Under the pieces are notes generated by a model. That model was not told the origin of the DNA. It saw nothing but the letters and a program-made list of their open reading frames with translations, and ran no database searches. Source: Cyclina sinensis (Eukaryota > Mollusca > Bivalvia > Venerida > Veneridae). Taken from it: DNA of 64,000 nt. The position numbers and the translations under genes were made by a program. Location of the stretch: contig JAAONU010000001.1 in assembly GCA_012932295.1 (NCBI GenBank), positions 33,945,449-34,009,448 on the forward strand, in the 5' to 3' direction. Shown piece after piece: positions 1-12,600 of this stretch (the stretch's first letter is position 1; each line of letters starts with the position of its first letter).

Positions 1-641
1 CTTAGAGAATACATAGCAAGTGTGGTCAGAGGTTTGTTAGTTTCCTGGCATTTACAAAAAAAATTAATAATTAGCCATATATCAGCATGGACTATTGCAT
101 GAAAAGGGGTACAGAATGAAATTGCATCACCACTGTTTAGAAAACTGATGATGATGTTACTTGTTTCTAAACAACTAGAAAAAAAAAGACAGACAGATGT
201 AGTAGGAAGTAAATTATGCCATGGAGGATGGTAGGGTTATATTTTGTTTTGTGTTTTTGTAGCAATAGCTTAATATGGTGTTGGTGAATCAAAGTTGTAA
301 TTTTTACATATCCAGGGTATCATCAATGTTTAAACAACTGACATTTGGAACTTTCTTTTTTACTCTTTGGTCATTCAAACTTCTGTATGTAACAAAGATA
401 CAATTTATAAAAAAGATAGCTGTACCCAGAGTGTGCAAACTCAAGCCTGGTAAGGCAATCTGGCATGTAAAACCACTGCGCTAGACCACTGAACCAAAGA
501 ATTGATTCCCTGATTAAGTCAAGCAGTTATGTTATACAAACACAAGTAGATTTGAATCCAACGGTAACAGTAGACAAACTAGGTCCTGTTAGGATGATAT
601 TTTCGGAATGGTAGCTACATACATGTTCATTTCTATTTCAG

Positions 642-3600
642 AAATCGAATGGAGAACCTTTCTTTAATGCTGATGCAGCATTCACCTTGGCCTATGCCAT
701 TATTATGCTGAATGTGGATCAACACAATCATAATGTCAAGAAACAAAATATACCAATGACTGTTGAGGTAATTTAGTTATACATATTTCATTAGAAATAA
801 TTATTTGTCTGTTTTCAGGGTATAAATTCATATAAATTCCATGTCTACTGTACGAGGCAATGCTCACTATCTTCTGTCATGTTTATATAGCATGTACTGT
901 TAAAAAATTTTCCCTCTTAAGTTTGTAGTATCCTCATAATTATGATTAAGCATTGTAGACTTAGGGTTTCTAAGAGAAAATGTTACCATAAAAGAAAATC
1001 ATCTTGGCAAATCACAAAGTGCACTACATAAAGAAAATGAGAGTCATTCCAGTGAAACATATATCACATCGCAGGAAGGCACTTGCAGAATTTTTCCTTC
1101 CTGGGGTGCGATAAATGTTTTAATGGATTTTTTTTTTTAATTGGAATCGAGAATTTTCATTTAGATAAAGAAAATTTATTGATATAAATCTGTTTTAGCA
1201 ATTCAAGAAGAACCTTACCAGGACAAATGGTGGGGAAGATTTTGAGAGTGAAATGCTTGTGGAAATTTATAATGCCATAAAGTACGTTTATAAATTTTTA
1301 CTGCTGCTCTGTATTCGTAATGTTGATGTAGCCTATGAATTCATTAGGATATGAAAAAAATTGAAATGATAAAAGATATTTGAAAGAAGTAAATACATGT
1401 ATACAATCATTAAAAATTGAAAAAATCATTGAATAATTTCAAACTTTCTCTGAGAAAATGCATAAGGAATCTAGTAAGTGAAAATGTTTGTCTGCGTATT
1501 TGTGATATAGCTAAGATATGGTATGTTAGAACAAATTGTCCTTTCATAGAACATCTAGATATTCTGATTTTGTTTTAGAACTGAAGAAATAGTAATGCCA
1601 TCAGAACATACAGGTCTGGTCAGAGAAAACTACCTTTGGAAGGTAAATAATCATATTCAGCCTTATAACTGTTGAATTGTGTTTTTATAGTGAATAATGT
1701 TTGATCTCTTAGTGACATGAAAGCATTGTATTTTTGCACCACTTCTTTTATTATTGTACTGATTAAGAAAAAACTTTAAAGCGAACGTTTGCATAATTTT
1801 CAAGGACTCCTCAGTTTGTTAATAATACAAAAACATTGAAGCATTATTGGCCATCTTGCTTGTGAAAACTGAGATAGGTGTAGTATTTCACATTATAATT
1901 GATACAGATTACAATAAATTTATTCCTAACAACTGTAATCACACATGAATATGATTTTTATATTCTTGTAGTTTCCCCCCACCCCCACACACAAACACAA
2001 AAAAATTCCAGAAAAAAATCTAAATTGATCATCATGATTGCAACTTGTCACATGAAGTTACCAATCTGTTACAGGTATTGCTAAAGAGAGGCAGTACAAA
2101 AGAGGGCTTGTTTACTCATGCCCCGACAGGTGCTTTTGACCATGATCTGTTCACACTTATCTGGGGACCGACTGTTGCTGCACTGTCATTTGTGTTTGAC
2201 AAGTCTTCTTCAGATGAGTCCATTATTGCAAAGGCCATATCAGGTTTCAGGTATGTGTAACATGTTTGAGTCTAATGGATTTTACTGACATTAGTTTTGA
2301 TATTATATGTTATAGAATGACTATGGATTTGTTTGTGAAAAGATTGTTTGATAGTTAGGTGTATTTCGCTCTACCTGCAAATATAATTCAGTGCGAAAAA
2401 AACAACAACAAAAACAGACAATTTTGGAAATAAAAAGGATAATGAAAAATATAAAGTTAATGCCTCAGAATTGTTGGAAATAGTATGTTAATGATCTTTT
2501 TATAAATATGTCCTTATAATATATGAAAATGAGAAAAAAAGATGCTGAAATATATCTGTCATTTAAAATATACACATAAACTTATTTCATGAAAATATAT
2601 TTTTTCTCTTTCTCTACAGGAAGTGTGCTATGATATCGGCTCACTATGGGATGAGTGACGTGTTTGATAATCTAGTCATTTCACTGTGCAAGTTTACCAC
2701 ACTGCTTAGTTCTGTTGAGGTAAGATTTGATACACAGACTGGATATTACAAGAACAAAAATGTTACTCCATATTTTATTAACATTACACATGCTTTACAA
2801 GTAGGAAACATGATTAGTGTATTTAGATTTATGATAGATGGTTTATGTACCATGTAGTAGCACAGATTATGTATTTCATTCTAGTCCCCTGAGAATATTC
2901 CTGTATCATTTGGAATAAACAAGAAGGCTCAGCTTGCAGCCAGGACTGTGTTCAGTTTGGCCCAGAGACATGGAGATATCCTCCGAGAGGGCTGGAAAAA
3001 TATACTTGACTGTATGCTGCAGTTGTACAGGGCTAAACTCTTACCCAAAAGTATGATAGAGGTAGGTTTGTGGTTTTTAATTTGATAATTTATTTCCTTT
3101 CAGTCTTTTCTGTGTCATAAAATTATGCACGTAGAACTGAAATTAAGAAAAAATACTCCTGTGGGGGGTTAACAGATGTAAAGACAGGTTAAATTTCTAG
3201 CTGCTGTAGTAGAAATAACTAAATGAATACATAATCTAAGGGGCACTTCGTTTGGTATTCAATGAAATAGTTGATGTTTTCAGGTTACTACTAGTTACTG
3301 TATGTGACAGAGAAGCCTCATCTGCCTATTGTATAGTATGTCAGCTTTACTTAGCCTCCCTGTAGTAATCCTGTGTGAACCTAAGAAAATAATGCTACAG
3401 AATTCAGTATTGGAACTGTATTTATGTCAAAAAGAGAGCTTATAACCATATAGTATAAACACCAGTGTTATTACAGGTTGAAGATTTCCTGGATCCTACT
3501 GGTAAAATATGTTTGATAAAGGAAGAGAGTCAATCAAACCAGAAGTCGGAGTCTGGGTTCTTTGGGATTGTTTCATCTTACTTTGCCCCTGAGACGGCTG

Positions 3601-6600
3601 CCAGTAAGGGGCCGACCCCTGAGGAAGAAGAGGCAACAAAGCATGCAACAAAATGTATACGAGATTGTCAGCTTGAACAGCTGATTATAGACAGCAAGTT
3701 CCTGAGAGAGGAATCCTTGCATGAACTTATAAAGGTATAGATAACAAATTGCTTTTAATTAACTATATATTACAACTAATAATTATTTATGCATATAATA
3801 GGGGAAGCCTGATTACAGATGGAGGGTTCTCAGTGCAAAACAATTATCACTCCTTATTTTATATGTTATATTTTACAATAGTTTTGGTCTTGAAAAGAAG
3901 AAAGACCATCTGATAAACATAGGAATTGATTTATTCAACTTGAAACAAATAGGAAGAATTAGCTCAGTAATTTTTTTTATGTGAAAATAAAAATCTTACC
4001 ATGTACATGTATTTCTTTTCTCACATTTAATGCCAAAGAACTTTTTGTAATATATATATATATATTTATATATATTGCCTTACCTGGTCTGTTTAATGTT
4101 TTCAGGCTTTGATACTTACGTCACAAGGACCGGAGGCTCATGATTCAATGGGAACAATGTATGACGAGGATGCGGCTGTGTTCTTCTTTGAACAGTTTAT
4201 TACTTGCATACTTCAAAACAGGTTAGTAGTACTGTAAAATTTAATAAAGAAGAGCCACTTCTTTTTAGAATAGGATTTGGAAATTATGCATTTGTTTACA
4301 AGCTAATGTATTTACATGTGTATAAAAAAGAATTTTAACAAAGTGTTAATTTTCCTCCAGATTGCGGAAGATTTTTTTTTTCAGGAATGGTGAATGGGTA
4401 AGTTTCCATTATTGATTTGTTTGACTTTGATAGAAACATGTAAGTTGCATGTTCCAATCTTGCACTTATGATATAACTGCAAAAATGAAAAGGAAAATGT
4501 GTGTTTATATGCTTTAAAAGTATGACAGAATTGAAAGGAAAAAAAAAACGATTTTGCCATTCTTTGCTTTCAGGGACAGAGTGACGCCCATATGGCAGTC
4601 AGTACGTGAACATATTTACAGTTTGATCGTGAATTCTACAGAACATACGTTCATGATAGAAAGGGCAGTTGTTGGACTCTTACGTATATCTATTCGATTA
4701 TTGAGACGAGAAGAAATAGCCCCTCAAGTGCTTTCATCTATTCAGATTCTGTTGATGATGAAACCGCAAGTGATACACGACTTTCGCGTGTGTGAACAGA
4801 TTTCTTATGGATTACACGAAATGTTGCGGACTAATGCAGCAAACATTCATTCGAGTCATGACTGGTACACACTGTTTGTGCTTCTAGAGGTTGTAGGGGC
4901 AGGAGTTAATCCCCCACCAGTGTTACAAGTGAATAGTGGAGTTAATGTCACTGAGGGTCTCATTGATGCTGGTAAGTTGGACAAAGATTTCTTGGTATGA
5001 TTGGTTTTCTGTTTTAAGATGAAAACTAGTATTTCTAGAAATATAATACAATATTTTATTACTCATTCTGACAGTCAAACATGTATGCAGTATTTGGTGT
5101 TGGTAATGTAGTATTTCTAAAATGAAAACCTCAGAAACACTTCTGTCAGATATGATTGGTAACACAGTAAGATATATGTAAAAATAATGCATCTTTGAGA
5201 AATATTCTATGCATATAGGTGAATGTATATTCCATAGGTGCTCAGAGTGACAGTGAGTTACCTAGCTATGGCAGTGGAGGCATAGACTGTGAGTTACATA
5301 GTTACGGCAGTGTTACATCTGCACGGTCTGATAGAGGTTACACATCTGACAGTGAGTTAGAGACACAGTCACGAAATCGAGCTACACCTGCTGAATTTGA
5401 AGTGAGGGCAGTTCCAGAAAATGGTAGTTGGATGCTGGTAAGTTTTCCAAAGACTTTCAGAAAATGTTTGAATTATTTGAAATTGGATTGCACTTTTTTC
5501 TGGTTCTTTGTAATAATTAGCTTAGACTACTAAGATTTTTGAAAATAAATTCTTATCCTGTTTCTGCTTGTTTGTTTAAAAGTATACTATAATTGTTTTT
5601 CAGGTAAATAAAGATGAACCCTACAAGAAACTGGCCCCAGTTAATCAATACAGTATAGAATTGAATGAGCATGTGCAAATCTGTGATAGTAAATCTTTGT
5701 TGAAATCCTCCGAAACCTTGTCATTCCTAGTGCGAGATGCAGCTCATATCACTCCACTTAACTTTGAAAGCTGTGTTCATGCTATAAGAGCATTTGCTGA
5801 GGCATCCTTAAATGGAGGTGTGTTTTGTTCTTGTTTTTATTTCTGGTGAGGATGTGAATATTCTTTAAAAGGACATTTGTTCTGCTGAGTGGAACAAGTT
5901 TAGAAAAATGTTGTTAAAAGATTTGTGATTTTTTTTTTTAATTTTAGAAAGGTTGTATTGGTTTCAGCAATAAGATTTTTTGCATGTTATTTCTAGGGTC
6001 ATAGATAATATTGATATTAGATTTTAAAGATTTTCTTGATATAATTTCTATGAAGTTTAAAAAAGATCATGTTTAAAGATGTTAACAGAAACAGTATGAT
6101 ACTTTTACTTGGTTTACCATCAAGTATAACCTTTCTTTGGAAAAGTTCAACTGTAGAGTGAAAACTAAGTTTAATTTCTTCATGTGGATTAAAAGGCAAA
6201 TTGGATGTGTGTGTCATAAAAGTAGATGTAAACTAGGTACAGAATTCAACTCAATTATAATCTTTTTTTTTAATTTGGCTTCATATCAAACACAAAAGGC
6301 TGGATTTGCCCTTGTTGTTATTTTCTGACAGCTAATCATTCCTCACTGTTGTACTATAAAATTACAGTAGAGTTCTCATATGGAAAGTTCACTTAATATT
6401 TTTAAATTTTGCATGCAAAAACTTCCCTACTTTTTTATCTACTTGCATTTTTTTTTCTGTAGGTCAGAAAAAAGTTGCTGTCTCACCAAAGCACTCAAAA
6501 GATAGGAAGGACAGGTCAAAGTTCAAACAAAAGAAGCAGTCACGGATGAAAAAGTCTCACTCTTCCCCGAGCCACATACAGATCACTACAAGTTCTGACG

Positions 6601-9600
6601 AGGAGAACGAGGCTGAGGGAATGGATGCTGAGCTCCACTCTCTCTCTATACAAGTTGGTGCACACTTACGCTAATGATGAAGATATTAAAAAAAAGAAAA
6701 TCGTCAAACAAAACAAAGTTGTTCTAGTTATTGGTAATGAAAAATTAATGGATTCCTCTCCAGGATTCTAAAAATGCACAAGATATGAAACTTGAATATT
6801 GTAATTATGGAATAGTACCAGGAGAGAGAAGAAAAATCTATTTACCCCTTCTGCGATAATGTTGCATTCTGTATTACTGATACTCTTTCTTAAAATTAGT
6901 GCTTCACATCACAACTACAGTTGCATGTCTGTCTTTCGTCATAAATTTAGCTATAAAAGACTACTGCTGATGCAATTAAATGTTTATATAGAGAAAGCAT
7001 TGTTTCATTTTTATGTTCCATAAATTGATTGTCATTTCTTTTCAGTTGTTGGATCTGATGCACACATTACATACTCGGGCTAACAGCATATATTCCTCAT
7101 GGGCAGAAGAAAGTCATGAACATGCTGAAAATGAACCAGTTGTTGATGCAGGGTCAGGGTCATTATGGGTCAGATGTTGGTGCCCACTTCTACAAGGTCA
7201 GTGTATAATAATAATTATCTTATATAATGTGTATGTCGAATTTTATGGCCTAAAAATAAGTTAGAATCTTAATTACAATCAGTTGTTATAGCTTGTACTA
7301 TGCACATGTGGATGTGTTGTTTTGAATTAAGCTGAAGAAACCTGTGGCTGATGACATAAAATAGATAAATTATTGACGATACTTCAAGACAGATGATGTT
7401 TAGTCTGCTTGTAAAACAGATGTACTTATTGTTGTCAGTCATGTAGGTTATTGAGCGTTAAACGTATACGGTTTGGAACAGTATCCTTTCACAGCTGCAG
7501 TGTAGGCTAGTTTTAATTTCATATAGTTTGTGTTTAGAAGGTTCAGCATTACTCCTCAAGCACTGATTTAATAGAACATTTTACAAACTCAGTATACAGT
7601 GAAGTTCAGCTGTTTAGAATGCTTCACTTATTTCAGAATCACATGAAAATTGGCAATGATAGGTACAGGAAGTCTAAAATTCAAAACAAAAAAGTCTATT
7701 AGAGACCCAGTTATTATTATTAAGACCACATTTTGACTAGACTTATTAGCAGATCTTAACTGTATATTAGAGTTGTTATGTGTTGATTGTTTTAATATTT
7801 GCAGGTATTGCCAGACTATGCTGTGATGCAAGGAAACATGTGAGAGGTCAGGCTTTGACCTATTTACAGAGAGCATTGCTTGTCCATGACCTTCAGACAC
7901 TGTCTGCTGTGGAATGGGAGGCCTGCTTTAATAAGGTAGAGTGATAGCTCATTGTTTCCATATATACAGTTGAATTTCTTTCTCTCTGTCTCTCTCTCTA
8001 TCTTTTCTAGTAATTTCTGCAATGCTATTTACATGTAGTACTATAAAAAGTAGGTCAGTACAGCTGATAATAATCGTAATCACCTCTTATCATTATAAAG
8101 ATGATAAAAAAATTATAAGAGAAAAGTGATCTATTCTAGCCTTTATTAAAGTGACTTTAAAGGCTTGCTTGTTGTGCTATGAAATAGTCAGTCTTACTTG
8201 AAAGCAGATGTGAAATGTATGCCACAAGTTCTCTACACTTTCTAGGTCTAGTTGTTAAACCTTGTCTCTTGTCAGAATTCAGAGCAATATAAATCTGTAC
8301 TTGTGTTACAGATATTATTTCCACTGCTGACCAAGTTGTTGGAAAACAACAGCATGACAGATCCTTCAGGAATGGAAGAAACAAGAATGAGAGCATCTAC
8401 ACTTCTGTGTAAAGTAAGTGAATTAACTGACTATCTCTTGTAAAGTAAGTGAATTAACTGACTATCTCTTGTAAAGTAAGTGAATTAACTGTCTCATCTG
8501 TCTAATTATAGAAAGGATAAAATGTGGGCTGTTTCTGGTTCGTTTTTACTAAACTATATAATGAAAAATAGAGATTTTGTGTCAATAGCACTTAGAAGAT
8601 CATATGAAACTGTTTTACAAGTTATAAAAATAAGGTCTGTCAGTTTGATATATTTGTAGATGTTGAAATAAAAATCACACATTTGTTCATAGGTCCACTG
8701 TAGGGTGACTTTTCTTGAATGAATAACTGATTGCTTTCATAAGTTGTCACATTTGTGTATATTTCAGGTATTTCTGCAACATTTGAGTCCATTGTTATCT
8801 TTGAGTACATTTACTGCACTTTGGCTGACTATTCTGGACTTCATGGATAAATACATGCATGCAGATAGGAGTGATCTACTGGTAATTTATACAACTTTAA
8901 TTTTCTGACAATATCGAAATGTTTAAAAATGTTAGCATAATTGTTTTTAGCTCACCTGAGCATGCTCATGTGAGCTTTTAGGATCCTTGATTGTCCGGCA
9001 TCCGTCTGTCGTCCACAATTCATTCAAACGACATCTCCTCTGAAACCACTGGGCAAAATGTAATGAAACTTGCATAGAATGTTCCTTGCATGAAGCTCTA
9101 CCAAGTTTGTTCAAATGGTTCCAGTTCATTGCATTTCTGGGTCACAGGAGCTAAAAACAGATTTTAAAAGTTGGATCTTTAAAAATCTTCTTGTCAGAAA
9201 CCACAAGGCCTGGAGCTTTGATATTTGGTATAAAGCATCATCTAGTGGACCTCTACCAAGTTTGTTCAAATTATGATCCTGAGGTCAAAAATGGCCCCGC
9301 CCTAGGGGTAACTTGTTTTACATAGAGTTACATAGGAAAAACTTTAACAATCTTCTTGTCAGAAACCGTAAGGCATAGAGCTAAGATATTTGGTGTGTAC
9401 CATTGTCTAGTGGACCTCTACCAAGTTTGTTTAAATCATGGCCTCTGGGTCAAAAATGGCCCCGCCCCAGGGGTAACTTGTTTTACATAGAGTTATATAG
9501 GAAAAACTTTAAAAATCTTCTTGTCAGAAACTGTAAGGCATAGAGCTAAGATATTTAGTATGTAGCATTGTCCAGTGAACCTCTACCAAATTTGTTAAAA

Positions 9601-12600
9601 TTATACCTCTGTGGTCAAATTTGGCCCCACCCTGTGGTCATTGGTATTACATAGGCTTATATAGGAAAAACTTCGAAAATCTTCTTGTCTGAAACCACAA
9701 GGCCCTGAGCCTTAAGATTTGGTATGTAGCATTGTCTAGTGGACCTCTACCAAGTTTGTTCAAATTATACCCCTGGGGTCAAATTTGGCCCCACCCCGGG
9801 GTCATTGGTTTTACATAGGCTTATATAGCGAAAACTTTGAAAATCTTCTTGTAGAAGGAGAAGTAACATTTTCAGTCCAAATAATATGGATATTTGTCAG
9901 ACAGGTTGTTTCTATGATTTCTAGCTCAAGTTCGAATATGGGTCATCTGGGTTCAAAAACTAGGTCACAGAGCCCAGAAATAGAAAAACCTTGTTAACAC
10001 TCTAGAGGCTACATTTTCAGTCAAGATATCCCAGAAATTTGTCAGAAAGGTTGTTTTGATGATTTTTAGCTCAAGTTCAAAATTGGGTCATCTGGAGTCA
10101 AAAACTAGGTCACAGAGCCCAAATATGGAAAAACCTTGTTAACACTCTAGAGGTAACATTTTCAGTCCAAATAACCTGGAATCTTTCACAAAGGTTGTTT
10201 CAATGATTTCTAAGTTAAATTTGAATATGGGTCATCTGAAATCAAAAACTAGGTCACAGAGCCCAAAAATAGAAAGAAAAAACTTGTTAACACTCTGGAA
10301 GTTTTTTTCAGTCCAAATATTCTAGAAATTTGTCAGTAAGGATGTTTTAATGATTTCTAGCTCAGATTTGAATAAAGGTCATCTGGGGTCAAAAACTAGG
10401 TCACAGACCCCAAATATGGAAAAACCTTGTTAACACGCATTGAGGTAACATTTTCAGTTCAAATAACCTTGAAATTTGTCAGAAAGATTGTTTTAATGAT
10501 TTCTAGCTCAGTTTTGAATATGGGTTATCTGGGGTCAAAAACTAGGACACAGGGCCAAAAAGTAGAAATCCTTGTTAATGCTCTAGAGGTTACATTTTCA
10601 GTCCAAATGTCCTTGAAATTTGTCAGAAAGGTTGTTTCAGTGATTTCTAGCCCAGATTAGGATATGGGTCATCTGGGATCAAAAACTAGGTCAAAGAGCC
10701 CTAAAATGTTAAAACCATTTTAACACTCCAGAGGTTACATTTTCAGTCCAAATATCCTGGAAATTTGTCAGACAGGTTGTTTTGATGATTTGTAGCTCAA
10801 GTACTAATATGGGTCATCTTTTATCAAAAACTAGGTCACAGAGCCCAAATATGGAAAAACCTTGTTTACACTCTAGAGTTAAGATTTTAATTCCAAATAA
10901 CATGAAAATTTGTCAGAAAGGTTGCTTCTGTGATTTCCTGATCAACTTTGAATATGGGTCATCTGGATTAAAAAACTAGGTCACAGAGCCTAAATATCGA
11001 AAAACTTTGTAAACACTCTTTTCAGTCCAAATGTCCTGGAAATTTGTCAGAAAGGTTGTTTCGATGATTGTTTTGGTGGTCAGGTTTGGATATGGATCAT
11101 CTGGGGTCAAAAACTAGGTCACAGAGCCCAAATATGGAAAAACCTTGTTAACACTCTAGAGGCTACACTTTCAGTCCAAATAACCTTGAAATTTGTCAGA
11201 AAGATTGTTTCAATAATTTCTAGGTCAAGTTCGAATATGTGTCATCTGGGGTCAATTAACCAGGTCCATAGCAACTTTGTTAAAAACAGTCATATTCAGG
11301 TGAGCGATATAGGGCCATCATGGCCCTCTTGTTTGAAATGTCATGGTCAGTTATACATGTAAGTATACATATTGAAACACTAAATGAAATCACAATCAAA
11401 TTCTATTTATACTTTTGAATTCAAACCTACAATTAAAGTTGTGGCACTCTTCACTAAGTGATACCTGAACAAGACCTTGATGTTATGATAGTTTGATCTT
11501 TAAAAAAGACTTGATTAATATGAAAATGAATTTAGAAAGAAGAAAATAAAGTAAAGTAGTCCAAGCAAACTTGACAGGATATAAATATGATTTGATACTA
11601 GCTGTGAATACCAAGCGCTGGTAATGACTGAACATTTTCTCTGTTTTGTTCCTGTAGGCTGAAGCCATCCCAGAGTCACTAAAGAACATGTTACTGGTGA
11701 TGGATACAGCTGGCATATTCCAGACTGGTGATGATATTGACTCACAGTTGTGGCGACTTACATGGGATAGAATTGATACCTTCCTACCTCACCTCAAAGA
11801 TGAACTATTCAAACCTGCTGATCATGGTAATTGTTGAACCAATAGATTTAGATAAAACTGCAGTAATAGTTTTTGAATCTGAAGGAGATGGCTTCATTTG
11901 TCAAACTGTTATAATTGTTGACTTGTATTTAAGCTGACTTGTTTTGTGGGTTGGAGCACTGTATCCTGACAGACTCTTCATTTGAAAAAAGGGTATTTCT
12001 TTTACAGAGGAAAATTAAGTGGTCTCTCTTGGGAAAGATAGGTGAAGTACATGCAAGGCATTAGTGATACACTGTTGAAAAGTATATGTTGAACCTAAAA
12101 CATATCTAACATTGTATTTGTAACATTGAAATAAAGGCTTCTTGCATAGTGATGCAGTTATATGAGGAAATGCCTTCAGTTAATGATGCAAACATATCAT
12201 AATGCTTTTATATAATTGCTTGAACTCTGTTCTTGTTAAAATGATAAATGAAAAAAATAAGGCAGAATCTGATACCTTGTAGAACCTGGCAAGCTAGCGA
12301 TGGATCGTGAAGAGACACCAACACCTGAGGCTGAGTCATCTCCACTGTTGCCAGGGGCAACAACTGACCAAGCAGCAACTTCTGCTTCAGCAGATGGCAA
12401 AGGTATAGTGATACACAAATTAACATATAACAATAGTTGAATAGTAACAGAAGTAATTATATACATGTGTAAAAAGTACTGGAAAATCACATTTCGAAAA
12501 GCTATTAGATAGATTTCTGATGATTTCAGAATTATGCTTAACCTTTGGAAATTGTGAATCATTGCAAATATATAGTGTATTTTGATATTTTCCAGAGAAG

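Noticed and set aside
415..505. Weak tRNA-like sequence on the minus strand (TGGTCTAGCGCAGTGG, then GGCTTGAGTTT)
   Set aside because: Box B is poor and no tail or duplication was found; perhaps a decayed SINE, not supportable as a feature.
4923..5192. Minus-strand 89-codon open frame
   Set aside because: Overlaps conserved GBF1 exon 9 and an intron; no recognisable protein.
8950..11330. CRISPR-like regularly spaced repeats
   Set aside because: The repeats are direct tandem units of 145-150 bp without unique spacers, in animal DNA.
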